From CAZJJK01 sp964546285 (GTDB lineage Bacteria > Spirochaetota > Spirochaetia > Treponematales > Breznakiellaceae): a stretch of 47,023 nt of DNA. Both the position numbers and the translations under genes were made by a program. The stretch lies in contig CAZJJK010000010.1 of assembly GCA_964546285.1 (NCBI GenBank), positions 1 through 47,023 on the forward strand. Reading direction: 5' to 3'. Within the stretch, counting starts at the first letter, position 1. The number at the start of each line of letters is the position of its first letter. The notes beneath the pieces were generated by a model that was not told where the DNA came from, did no database searches, and saw nothing but the letters and a program-made list of their open reading frames with translations. This document shows, in pieces, positions 35,851 to 44,793 of this stretch.

Positions 35851-37962
35851 CTATTCAACGAAAATAACCTTCGGTACTGAGATAACCGGGGCTTCCACCG
35901 CCTGTGATTGAATAATCTGGAAATAAGCCCGCGCCTTTACGCTTGATCCATGGATGGCGCCGTCTTTTTCACTTAGCGCGGTAATATCCCAAACGAAGCG
36001 GCCCTCGGATAGCACGGAAAAATCATTCAGGGAATATTTCGCCGCCGTAACCTTCCATTCCCGTATTGGGATGGGATAGCTGGAGAGCATCTTGTTAAGC
36101 TTAAGTAAATAGTGGCTGGCTCCCTCAACTGGATCCCAAAGGAAATCGATGACATCGGAGTAGAACACATCGATCACTTCATTATCTTTCGGAAGGACTA
36201 TTTCCGGCTTGTTCATAAGGCGTGGTTTCCAAACTCTGGAGACGGGAGACAGCAAAACGGGGGAGCCCTTATCGGTGACGCGCGCGACGCGCCAGTAAAG
36301 CCACCCATGGACGCCTTCCGGCAGCGCCGCCGTTCCTTTTATGCCGATGGCCTCGGTCTTGGATAGAACAGAAGCGAAATCCTCTTCTGCCGTTATTTCG
36401 ATGATGTATCGGCCTAAGCCGTTCGGATCGCGCCAGAGGGGGTCAAAGGAAACGGCTTCAGCTGGAAGAATGGCTCCGGGTTCCGGCGACAGCAGGCTTA
36501 TCGGCTCGGGATCGGTAATGACTAGCTCGCGCGGCGCTGATGGCGGCGATACGCGGTCCGCTTCCTCTACGCTGACGGCGATATAATATAGGCCGGGGGC
36601 CAATTCGCCATCGAGCCGCACCGTATTCGCGGAAGCCCGGCGAGTAAGGACAATGTCCTTGATAGCCGCGTCCCGCGCGACATCCACGCTATAGGCATCG
36701 GCCCCTTCCACAGGGTCCCAAGAGATCGCGAAGGCACCTGAAAGCAACGCGAGTCCGCTGGCCAAAATCGGCTCAGTTGGATCGCCTCGGATGACTGGTG
36801 TTTCCATTGGCTTGCGCGCAACGATGAAGGAAGCGCTTGCCGTAGCGGTTTCCGTCCCCAAGGCGGCATAGACCGCTCTAACCCGCCAGAACCATTCGCC
36901 GTCAGATGGCGGGGTCATGGATACGCTGGTGCCATTTGTCTGGATTGTTATCGCCTTTTCAATGAAGTGCGGGGAATTGGAAACTTCCAAAATATATCCG
37001 GTCTTTGGATAGGCGGCCAGCCAGCTTAGATCCACAAGCGGCATACTATAACCGCGATAGGCGATGATCTTGGGCAAGGGATCGATCAGCGCCGGAGCGA
37101 TTAGGCGTTTGATCTGTAGCCGCCGTGGGCTTGAACTTCCTTCCGCTCCTTCAATCCGCCAAAAATATTCGCCTATAGCCAGTTTCATGTTTAGCGAGGT
37201 CCCTTTGATTTTCTCTATACCGACAATACTAGAAAAGTCTGGATCGGCGGCGATAACAAGCTCACCCGTAAAATCAAGCGATCCAATCCAGTCAAAATAT
37301 ACCGTGGCGAGCTCTTCCGCCGTGTAAAGCTCGGCGTCGTGTGGAGGGGTTATAGGAATGGGGGCAGGGTCCATATCGATGTATTTCTGGTCTTGGATAG
37401 TCGCGGTCTCGTTTCCCCCTAAACGTGAACTACCGGAGTCTAGCTCAAGGATAGCTTCTCCTTCACGAACGGCTACCCTTAACTGTTTATCGTTGTCGTT
37501 CAACGCGACCGCGCCTTTCTCCAGAATGACCTCGGCCCTAGTCGTTCGCACGGTCACTGTGTCCGTCGCGTTCGCCCGCGGCGCGGATCGGGATACCACC
37601 ACAGTACCGCCTGATACGTCGATGATACTCTTCGCTTGAGTGAGATCCACCAAGATCATCGTTTCCTCAGATATGTCGATTTTTATGCCGTTTTCAAGAC
37701 GCAAAGACGCGGCGGAAGCGGCGGCGGTCCGAACCGTATCACGGTTATAGATCGGAGCGTCCAGATATAGGGAAGTCCAAACGGCCATATCCGCATACTT
37801 GCGTTCGACGCGGCGCTGGCTTCCCATGACCGAACCGACGCGATAAGCGGTTGACGCTTCTATTTTTTCACGGAGATTCTTAATAAGCAGCAAAGCGGCG
37901 GTCACGAAAAGCGCGAGAAGTATGGACAAGAAAGAAATTTCCGTTTTAGTCCAATATTTCAT
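35851..37962 (-). CDS. Membrane-anchored FecR-domain protein with FN3-like repeats
   Basis: About 703 residues from the ATG at 37962 (MKYWTKTEIS). One N-terminal helix (FLSILLALFVTAALLLI), then a FecR-like domain (YNRDTVRTAAASAASLRLEN, DVSGGTVVVSR, EVILEKGAVAL, VAVREGEAIL) and several FN3-like repeats with recurring YFDWIGS, WDPVEGADAY and WDPVEGASHYLLKLN motifs. FecR domains are extracytoplasmic signal or surface modules. In spirochaetes they often occur without a sigma factor, as here. The start overlaps the end of the cyclase gene by 17 bp and the stop is eight bases from the giant gene, so all three form one translationally linked unit. A longer frame from 38088 would overlap the cyclase more and is less likely. 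Confidence 0.85.
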   Translation of the reverse strand: MKYWTKTEISFLSILLALFVTAALLLIKNLREKIEASTAYRVGSVMGSQRRVERKYADMAVWTSLYLDAPIYNRDTVRTAAASAASLRLENGIKIDISEETMILVDLTQAKSIIDVSGGTVVVSRSAPRANATDTVTVRTTRAEVILEKGAVALNDNDKQLRVAVREGEAILELDSGSSRLGGNETATIQDQKYIDMDPAPIPITPPHDAELYTAEELATVYFDWIGSLDFTGELVIAADPDFSSIVGIEKIKGTSLNMKLAIGEYFWRIEGAEGSSSPRRLQIKRLIAPALIDPLPKIIAYRGYSMPLVDLSWLAAYPKTGYILEVSNSPHFIEKAITIQTNGTSVSMTPPSDGEWFWRVRAVYAALGTETATASASFIVARKPMETPVIRGDPTEPILASGLALLSGAFAISWDPVEGADAYSVDVARDAAIKDIVLTRRASANTVRLDGELAPGLYYIAVSVEEADRVSPPSAPRELVITDPEPISLLSPEPGAILPAEAVSFDPLWRDPNGLGRYIIEITAEEDFASVLSKTEAIGIKGTAALPEGVHGWLYWRVARVTDKGSPVLLSPVSRVWKPRLMNKPEIVLPKDNEVIDVFYSDVIDFLWDPVEGASHYLLKLNKMLSSYPIPIREWKVTAAKYSLNDFSVLSEGRFVWDITALSEKDGAIHGSSVKARAYFQIIQSQAVEAPVISVPKVIFVE

Positions 37963-39839
37963 ACTTTTCTTCTTTCGTTTCCGGGTCGATATCATCGCTG
38001 AGCTTTCCGGCCGCCAGTCCAAGACGCTTCCGTACAGCGTCCAAGGACTGTGGACAAGCGGTGTCGTCCAGCCTTCCGATGACAGCATATATCTGTTGCG
38101 GCTTGACTTTGCCTTTCACCATAATTTGTTTCATTGGCTCCACTTTGAAGATCCCCAACACTTTTTCGTGGGCGGCCGCGGAAATCAGGATATCCGTTCT
38201 AAACGGCTTGTTAAGTGCTTCTATGCGCGAGGCTAGATTGACGGCATCCCCAATAACGGTATACTCCATCCGTTCCATGGACCCGATCTGTCCAGCTACG
38301 ACTGTTCCGTAATTTATTCCGCAGCCAATATGTAGGGCCGGTTTCCCAGGGGCTCCCCTTCCTTTGTTGAATTCCGCGAGCGCTTCGCGCATCATCAGCG
38401 CGCCGTTGACGGCGTTTTCGGTATCATTGCCGACCGAATAAGGAGCGCCCCAGACGGCCATGATGGCATCGCCGATATATTTGTCCACTACGCCATGGGT
38501 GTTATTGACGCATGCAACCATGCGCGTCATGTAATCGTTGAGAAATTCGACCACTTCATGTGGCGCCAGGAGTTCGGAGATGGCGGTGAAGGAGCGGATA
38601 TCGGAGAAAAAAACGGCGACTTCCTTGGTTTGACCGCCAAGGGAAATTTCATCGCGAAGTACTCTTTCCGCGATCTCCTTGTTGACGAACTTGCCAAAGG
38701 CTGTCTTTATTTTCTCACGCTCAGCCAAGCCTCTTCCCATCTCGGTAAAGGCTGTTGTCAGCCGACCTAATTCGTCACGGCTATTATTGGGGATGTCTAC
38801 CAGAAAATCGCCTTGCCCAATCCGGTTCGCTCCTTCAACAAGCCGCCGAATGGGGTTTGTGAGGGATTTGGAAAATATAAGGATACCCAGGATGGCGACA
38901 CATAAAACCATGATCGTGATATAGATATTTCGTTCCTGAATTTTCCGGACAGCCGCCATGGCTTTGGCCTCTTCAACGATGGAGAAAACGGTGAGCGTCC
39001 CCTCCAAGAATTTTCGATAAGAGCCCAAGTACGTTTTGCCTTCCTCTAGATATCGGATCTGTTTGAGTTCCACATTGGAGATGAGTGAATCCCTAATTAC
39101 CGGCGATGATCGCATATTGGCTCGTTCCACGATCAACTGCTGGTCCGGATGGCCGAGAATTTCGCCGCCCTGGCCCGTAAGCAGGGTAATGTATAGTTCT
39201 CCTGCCGTGATTGCCTCCAGAACGCGATCCATCGCGATGAATAAGGCCGTTACCGAAACCGCTTCGCCTTCGGCCTTAAGCGCGTGGGGAAACAATAAGG
39301 CCATGATAGGATAGTGAAAGTATGGTGATACATTGCGTATCGCGAAGGCCCCCCCGTAAAGCGGTCAGTATCGCGTCTTCTTGACCGGCGAGCCAGTCCA
39401 GCGGTTCACCAATGGCCTCGCCGATCAATTTCAGCCTAGCCGTGTTCATGGCGGAAGCTTGGGTGACGAACGCGCCGTCAGCGTCGCGGGTAATTATGCC
39501 GATCGCGACGATGTCCTCATCTTGGCTAAAGAAAAGGTCCGTCAAGCTAAAGTCGCCGCCGCTGAATAGAAGGCCGCCCTCAACAGACGCCGCGAGCAGC
39601 TTTCCCCTGTCTTGAAAACTTCGTAGCTCGGTTGTTACTTTCTGGGAAACGAGTTCGGCTCGTTCGAAAGTGCTTAATTGGATGGAGCGACGCACTTCAT
39701 CGCTGAAAAAAATCGTCGCCAACGCGGTCATGCCGACAAGCGCCGTGACGATTATGAAGGATATGATGCCGATTAGCTTAACGCCAATTGGGACGAAACG
39801 TTTTTGTCTTTCAATCAAAGCTTGCTCCTTATTCGCCAT
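37946..39839 (-). pseudogene. Membrane class III adenylate/guanylate cyclase, frameshifted at a G7 tract
   Basis: One gene in two frames. The 5' part (39839-39276) encodes a membrane helix (LIGIISFIIVTALVGMTALA) and a sensor domain up to ILTALRGG. The 3' part (frame continuing to 37946) resumes as AFAIRNVSPYFHYPIMALLFPH, then a second helix (IYITIMVLCVAILGILIF), a HAMP domain and a class III cyclase domain with VFFSDIRSFTAIS and VDKYIGDAIMAVWGAP (metal Asp pair) and DAVNLASRIE (Asn/Arg). The frames join if one G is dropped from the seven-G run (39349-39355, C on the plus strand). It may be a sequencing error, a true null, or phase variation. The 3' part has an ATG at 39304 and could be made alone. 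It heads the operon with the FecR and giant genes. Confidence 0.85.
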
Positions 39840-40021
39840 GGAGCACGGCCAAATTGTTGTTACTTTTAGGATACGACGGCTTCGCTAACGTTGTCGAGAA
39901 AATTTTCTGGAACAAGCTGTGAGGGCGGCGCGATTGACGTAGGTGCCCTGACTAGACATCGATCTAGCGTTATTTGCGTTTTTCTAGTCATTCCGCCCGG
40001 ACTGTTCTCAAGCCTATATTC
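39840..40021. other. Upstream region of the cyclase operon
   Basis: No gene, clear promoter or repeat could be identified in these 182 bp. It must hold the promoter of the 12-kb operon unless transcription enters from farther upstream. Confidence 0.3.
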
Positions 40022-40159
40022 TTATAGGGGGAAAAAATCGGGATAATTCGGCTTTTGCTGGAAATGGTACACAGCAACTTCGGTGGAGTTATAAGCGCCG
40101 CCCCTGGCCCCGTATTCCCCTTTCTTAAAGCCGGGCAGGCGGTAACTATCGACCTAATC
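40022..40159 (-). pseudogene. Remnant of an FGE-fold domain gene
   Basis: An open minus-strand stretch of about 40 codons ending at TAA 40024-40022 reads YRLPGFKKGEYGARGGAYNS. This parallels the WRLPTEAEWEYAARGG core of the FGE-fold domains in the giant protein downstream. It lacks a start and both flanks of the domain. It is probably a relic of a related gene. Confidence 0.35.
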
Positions 40160-40243
40160 GATCTATCATTGCTTGTCTATATCCAGTCATAGTATGAAAA
40201 TATTCATTTCACTCAAACGGTCGCAGAGAAGGGTTGTCCCAAG

Positions 40244-40513
40244 TTAGCTGATATCGCTGAGCGCTTTGTTTTCCGGCGCGTTCGCGACCGCCAGCCCATC
40301 GTTCTTGACGGCGACCGATTCGGCGTTTTTCGCAAAATCGAGCAGCATCTCGTAGTATTCGGGAAAGAGTCTGGTCAGCGTAAAGAGCTTATCTATTCAT
40401 ATTTCCAAGCTTTTTTCGTTTTTACGCTTTGCCCGTTCATTTAAATAGGTTGGATCGATATCCGCGCTTCCGCTTAATCGATGTGTCGCTTTAGCGTGGC
40501 CTAATCCGAGCGC
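40244..40513 (-). pseudogene. Unidentified gene remnant with an in-frame stop
   Basis: Between stops at 40516 and 40244 one minus-strand frame reads as protein (GLGHAKATHRLSGSADIDP, then LFTLTRLFPEYYEMLLDFAK and SVAVKNDGLAVANAPENK), broken only by TGA at 40399-40397. No start codon with a ribosome-binding site is present. I do not recognise the family. The composition and the single internal stop suggest the 3' part of a decaying gene. Confidence 0.35.
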
Positions 40514-40577
40514 TTAAAAATGAAGCCCCGCTCTATCAATCAATAAGCGCTGATTTGCCATTGTATTAATTACACTA

Positions 40578-40596
40578 ACTGCTGCCAATTTTGTTG
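40578..40596 (+). repeat. Solo family 2 terminal repeat
   Basis: A perfect ACTGCTGCCAATTTTGTTG end with no partner end found before the next complete element at 42711. It is probably the relic of a deleted or truncated element. It lies about 170 bp beyond the 3' end of the LVIVD gene. Confidence 0.6.
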
Positions 40597-40763
40597 TGAA
40601 CTGGGCCATGTGGTTTTCTCCAAATGTTGGATACGGAGCGGAGGTTAAAGAAGTATCCAGTGAAAAAAGTGGCTACGGGATAGGCGTTCTCTATTGAAAA
40701 AGATGAGATAAGGTGTACGGCCTCATAGGCTGGCACCTATCAGGGTAAAATCAAGCTATATAC

Positions 40764-42338
40764 CTACAATCCCTCCGTTCCATTGGCCACAAAAATATAT
40801 TGATCTATCATTACCGTGGCGTTGGTTTGTCCCGCAAGCGGTTCATGNNNNNNNNNNNNNNNNNNNNNNNNNNNNNNNNNNNNNNNNNNNNNNNNNNNNN
40901 NNNNNNNNNNNNNNNNNNNNNNNNNNNNNNNNNNNNNNNNNNNNNNNCCGTTCGCGATAGCCAAGACGTTTCCGCTCGCGGCAACGCTGTAGACCCTGTC
41001 CTCATCGGACGGCGAAAAATTGGTGATCGTGGTCGTTGGGTTATCCGGATCATCCAGATTGACGATGGCCAGACCGTTATCCCCGTCGGCGACATAAGCG
41101 TAATTACCTGAAGCGCTAATGTCCTGGCTCCAGCCCTGAGTACCGACGGCGCCGCGCTCGGTAATCGTTGGGAGTTCGCTGATATCCAAAACGTGGATGC
41201 CGCCGCCGGTAGTTACAAGTAGCAAATCGTCCATGATAGCGAGGGCGGTGGGGGAAATATCGAAATAACGATGATCCAAGCGCGGGGATGCCGGATCGCT
41301 GATGTCAATGATGAGCAGGGCCGTATCGTCAACGAAGAGGCGGTCACCGGCGAGGCATAAGCCTTCCATATTGCCCACACTGTCGTAGCGGCCGCTCTCG
41401 CTTAGGTTCCCGCTATCCGCCGCGTCTATTACGGCTAAACCGCCGGCATTGGCGTAGAGCTGGTTCCCATAGCCGTATATAGAGCCGTACGCCGCGAAAG
41501 GCGGATACGTTTCGATTAGGTAAGGTTCATTTGGATCAGAAATATTAAATACACTAAGATTATATGATGTAGCGATATAGAGGGTTTCGCCGGTCGCGAA
41601 GAGGCTATCGATCTGATTGTTGAATCCCAGCTGATCAATCATGACAGGTGTTCCCGGCGTCGTGGGAACGCTCAGATCATACGCGGAAACGCCTTCCTCG
41701 CCGGATCGATAGAGCCAAGCTCCGTTCATGATCAAGCGTCCCGGCCCAACAATGGTTGAGCTTATTTCTATGGATGAAAGTGCTTCGGGCTCGGCGGTGT
41801 CCTTGATCGAGTATATCCGAATAAAGGACGCGGACACCTCGCCATAATCGTCGCCGACACAGACCAGCTCCCCCAGCGTGGCGACCTCGCCGCCATTCTG
41901 ACCGAGTTCAATGGCCGCGGTCAATACAGGCGACGACGGAGACGTAATATCGATAAAAAGTAGGTAGGCTTTGGACTCGGCATAACATCGTGTGCTGCAA
42001 CAGACGAGGTCTTCGTTGATATCGATATCGAAAAGCTGTCCATATTCCGCCACCGGCAGTGACAAAGAGCCAGCTACCGCCGGTGAAGCAGGATTTGACA
42101 GGTCGATGACCCGCAGCTCCGCGAAAATAGGCAGGTAGGTGTAATCGCCCTTCACCTGGAAACGTAGGCCGTAAAATTCATCATAGACGCTGAGCGGTGT
42201 CGGTTCAGACGGAACGCTTGTATCAAAAACCGTAAAGCGGTTCGCGTCATCGCCGACATAGACGCGGTTCTGGGCGGCTACGATATCAATGATGTTGGAA
42301 ATGGCGCTATTGTAGGGGAGTGAACCGACCAGTTCCAC
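40764..42338 (-). CDS. LVIVD-repeat lipoprotein, damaged at both ends and containing an assembly gap
   Basis: A surface beta-propeller-like protein made of about 40-residue repeats of the LVIVD type (LLIIDISDPASPRL, LAVIDAADSGNLSESG, LYIATSYNLSVFNISDPNEP, AYVADGDNGLAIVNLDDPDNP). The first usable start in frame is GTG 42338. The frame is open back to 42476 and encodes a lipoprotein signal (ALAFCCFAALYLACSFGG, lipobox Cys at 42392-42390) but has no ATG, GTG or TTG there. Upstream ATGs are in another frame, so a 5' frameshift is likely. At the 3' end, GL-stop-VYSLILP-stop suggests a premature TAG replacing a residue. A 100-N gap interrupts the C-terminal part. It is possibly a pseudogene. Confidence 0.7.
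   Translation of the reverse strand: MELVGSLPYNSAISNIIDIVAAQNRVYVGDDANRFTVFDTSVPSEPTPLSVYDEFYGLRFQVKGDYTYLPIFAELRVIDLSNPASPAVAGSLSLPVAEYGQLFDIDINEDLVCCSTRCYAESKAYLLFIDITSPSSPVLTAAIELGQNGGEVATLGELVCVGDDYGEVSASFIRIYSIKDTAEPEALSSIEISSTIVGPGRLIMNGAWLYRSGEEGVSAYDLSVPTTPGTPVMIDQLGFNNQIDSLFATGETLYIATSYNLSVFNISDPNEPYLIETYPPFAAYGSIYGYGNQLYANAGGLAVIDAADSGNLSESGRYDSVGNMEGLCLAGDRLFVDDTALLIIDISDPASPRLDHRYFDISPTALAIMDDLLLVTTGGGIHVLDISELPTITERGAVGTQGWSQDISASGNYAYVADGDNGLAIVNLDDPDNPTTTITNFSPSDEDRVYSVAASGNVLAIANXXXXXXXXXXXXXXXXXXXXXXXXXXXXXXXXXXHEPLAGQTNATVMIDQYIFVANGTEGL
40848..40947. other. Assembly gap (100 N)
   Basis: A run of exactly 100 undetermined bases inside the LVIVD gene, a standard scaffold-gap placeholder. 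Repetitive propeller repeats may have caused it. Confidence 0.99.
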
Positions 42339-42710
42339 TCTGGGTTGGGGTGTCTGGTCGCCGTCGCCTGGGTCGTTCCCGCCAAAGGAGCAGGCCAGAT
42401 AGAGCGCCGCGAAACAACAAAAGGCTAGGGCCTTTAAAACGTGTGAAGCGTCTAGAGTCTCGGCGTAATTGGTTCGTTATTCGGTATGCCGCATACATCA
42501 GCCTCCATTCAATCGGATCGTCGCCGATAGAAAAGCCTAGTCGCGGGAGCAAGGAATGATCCGCATTAATTGACAGCTCATTAAGCCGTGAATATTCTTA
42601 ACCCGTAGCTCTTTTCTGTCAATCGGGCTGGATGAGGGAGCGGCGTCTTGATTGATTAGCGGGGTCTATGCCCTGAAGGATCGAGCCTAGCTGTCTCCTC
42701 TGTCATCAAC

Positions 42711-43090
42711 ACTGCTGCCAATTTTGTTGGAAAGGGATTCAAACCATAATACCACTAACGGGGACAGGGGGCTTCTTTTTTCCGCATGAATTTATATAAT
42801 TTATTCAATGGTAAACTCAGATTCGCTAAGGATTAGTTTCTTCGGGTCTGGTTTCTTTCTATTGTCTTTGGTTCAACCACGCCTAAGCTTACAACAAAAG
42901 GCAAGCACTTCAAGATAGCTCTTTTTTAGCCTCATCGGTGCTTAATCATCAAGTCTAGCCTCCTTATTCTCTGGTTCCTCCATATACATTGTTGTGAATC
43001 TTCGCAAGATTGTGTTCTTTGGTAAGGAAAAACTCGCGTTCTAAATAAGCATTAGTATTTCTGTCATTATTCAACAAAATTGGCAACAGT
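42711..43090. mobile_element. Family 2 MITE-like element, 380 bp
   Basis: Left end ACTGCTGCCAATTTTGTTG and right end CAACAAAATTGGCAACAGT (one mismatch). It is the longest of the elements, and its interior differs from the 188-bp pair. No protein is encoded and no target-site duplication is evident. With adjacent non-coding sequence it fills the gap between the LVIVD gene and the PAF-acetylhydrolase-like gene. Confidence 0.7.
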
Positions 43091-43206
43091 AATAAACCTA
43101 TCTTTTCATGGTACACTCATAACAACCGATCCGCGGCGAATTCCTTATACGCCGCCGCTTGGAATCTACAAACGCTGATAGAATAAAGCGATAAAGGAAA
43201 CCATTT

Positions 43207-43365
43207 ATGCGAATTCTTGAAAGCTGTATACTCTTGCTTCTGTCCGCCACAATGTTCGGATTCTTTGTTAGACGCTTACGGCTCATGCGTTTATTTTTTA
43301 CGATTCCCGTAGCCCTAGCCTTCACGACCGCGCTTCACCTTTTAGCTGAGCGCTTTCGATGGTAA
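43207..43365 (+). pseudogene. 5' fragment of the PAF-acetylhydrolase-like gene, ending in a nonsense codon
   Basis: 52 codons from ATG 43207 (AAGGAAA upstream) encoding two or three hydrophobic segments (ILESCILLLLSATMFGFFV and FFTIPVALAFTTALHLLAE) and ending ERFRW-TAA. The next codon is ATG and the same frame continues MVPAYTLTAVCLSLSLLNLW. My recollection is that relatives read RWQMVPAY through this point, so TAA probably replaces CAA (Gln). The two pieces would form one protein of about 504 residues. Confidence 0.7.
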
Positions 43366-44721
43366 ATGGTTCCAGCCTACACGCTTACGGCAGTATGCCT
43401 GAGCCTGAGCCTCCTGAACCTTTGGCGCGGGAACAGCCGTATGGCTATCACGCCGGCGCCTCGGAATAGTGGAGCCACCCGGAAAGTCGGCGCGATACTC
43501 GGCTTTAGCTGTCTCACTATCGCGGTTGCCTTACCCGTCCTTCTTCCGGTGCCCGTCCTGCCATCACCGACTGGACCCTATGCCGTAGGGATCACCCGTT
43601 ATGAATGGCTTGATTCCTCAAGGGAGGAACGCTTCACGCCTCATCCCGGGGATAAGCGTGACCTCTTGGTGAAGGTCTGGTATCCCGCCGAAAAATCCGA
43701 AGGTGCTCGCCCGGCCGCGGCGCTTGAAGACAGTGCGCTTATTGGTTCGGCTCTAGCCCGAACCTTAGGGCTTCCGGAATTTGTCTTCGATTACTTAGCG
43801 CTGTCCAAGGGCCACGGCTATCCTACCCTTCCTTTGTGGACGGCGGGGGGCGCTTTCCCCGTGTTGATCTATTCTCATGGGCTTGGCGGTGTATATGATC
43901 AGAACCTTGTCCAGATGGAAGAACTGGCTAGCCAGGGGTATATAGTTTTCAGTATTGCTCATCCCTACGAGTCCGCCGCGGTCCGGTACGCGGATGGCAG
44001 AGTCGCGCTCATGAGTGACCGCTACCTGCATCCGGAGGAACCGGACGAAACCGAAAAACGCCGGATCGTAGCCGCGAATGATCTGGTGAGTAGGTTCCAG
44101 AACGCCGATTCCGACGCGACTCTGAGACAGCTTGTGAAACAATACTTCGAAGTTGTACCGCACTTGGAGGAAAGTTTATCGGTCTGGGCGGAGGATATAC
44201 ACTTCGTTCTTTCGCGGATCGAGCTGCTCAATACCGATGCGGCTTCGTCCTTTCGCGGCAGGCTTGATCTCGATAAAGTGGGTGTTTTTGGGCACTCCTT
44301 AGGCGGTGCGGCGGCGGGAGAAGCCTGCCTTACCGATGGCCGCTTCAAGGCGGGCCTCAATATGGACGGTACCCAGTTCGGCGGTGTGATAGATGGCTCT
44401 ATTTCTAAGCCCTTTATGCTCCTGTCTAGTGAAAATTCGGGTTCCCAAAAAGTCAATATGGCTATTTATGGTGGAAACGACAGGCCGTTTTACAATGTCC
44501 ATATCCTCGGATCGAAGCATCTCAATTTCTCGATTTTGCCGTCCGTTTCGCCCGTCTTCAGACTGATCGGATTCCTAGGGAGGATCGATGGCGGCAGGAT
44601 GGATCGGATCGTCAATGAGCTGATCCTTGAGTTCTTCAATGAAAGTCTTCTAGGTCTTGATTCTCCACTTCTCAAAAATCACTCCGTTCATTTTCCCGAG
44701 GTTATATTTAGCGGACACTGA
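43366..44721 (+). CDS. PAF-acetylhydrolase-like alpha/beta hydrolase
   Basis: 451 residues in frame with the upstream fragment. One or two membrane helices (about 5-18 and 43-65) precede an alpha/beta-hydrolase domain: GPYAVGITRYEW, DLLVKVWYPAE, FPVLIYSHGLGG (oxyanion strand), VGVFGHSLGGAAAGE with the nucleophile Ser, AGLNMDGTQFGG with the acid Asp, and ILGSKHLNFSIL with the catalytic His. This is the PAF-AH/dienelactone-hydrolase-like type acting on short-chain esters. The catalytic domain is intact, but the normal N-terminal membrane part is cut off by TAA 43363-43365. Translation could restart at the ATG directly after the stop. Confidence 0.82.
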   Translation: MVPAYTLTAVCLSLSLLNLWRGNSRMAITPAPRNSGATRKVGAILGFSCLTIAVALPVLLPVPVLPSPTGPYAVGITRYEWLDSSREERFTPHPGDKRDLLVKVWYPAEKSEGARPAAALEDSALIGSALARTLGLPEFVFDYLALSKGHGYPTLPLWTAGGAFPVLIYSHGLGGVYDQNLVQMEELASQGYIVFSIAHPYESAAVRYADGRVALMSDRYLHPEEPDETEKRRIVAANDLVSRFQNADSDATLRQLVKQYFEVVPHLEESLSVWAEDIHFVLSRIELLNTDAASSFRGRLDLDKVGVFGHSLGGAAAGEACLTDGRFKAGLNMDGTQFGGVIDGSISKPFMLLSSENSGSQKVNMAIYGGNDRPFYNVHILGSKHLNFSILPSVSPVFRLIGFLGRIDGGRMDRIVNELILEFFNESLLGLDSPLLKNHSVHFPEVIFSGH

Positions 44722-44793
44722 GACGTCTGAGCGGGCGTCCCTAAATACGATAGAGAAATGCCTAGTATAACTCAAATATTGACAGTGATATTG

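Noticed and set aside
35851..38088. FecR-type sigma-factor signalling pair
   Set aside because: There is no ECF sigma factor or TonB receptor nearby, and the FecR domain is joined to FN3-like repeats, as in stand-alone spirochaete envelope proteins.
40578..42711. A single large composite element bounded by the solo end and the next family 2 element
   Set aside because: The two ends point the same way and the DNA between them is the LVIVD gene, with no transposase or direct duplication.
43363..43365. Genetic-code change (stop codons read as Gln or Trp)
   Set aside because: Only a few genes, all in the decaying 40-44 kb region, have such stops. The other long genes use TAA, TAG and TGA normally as ends.
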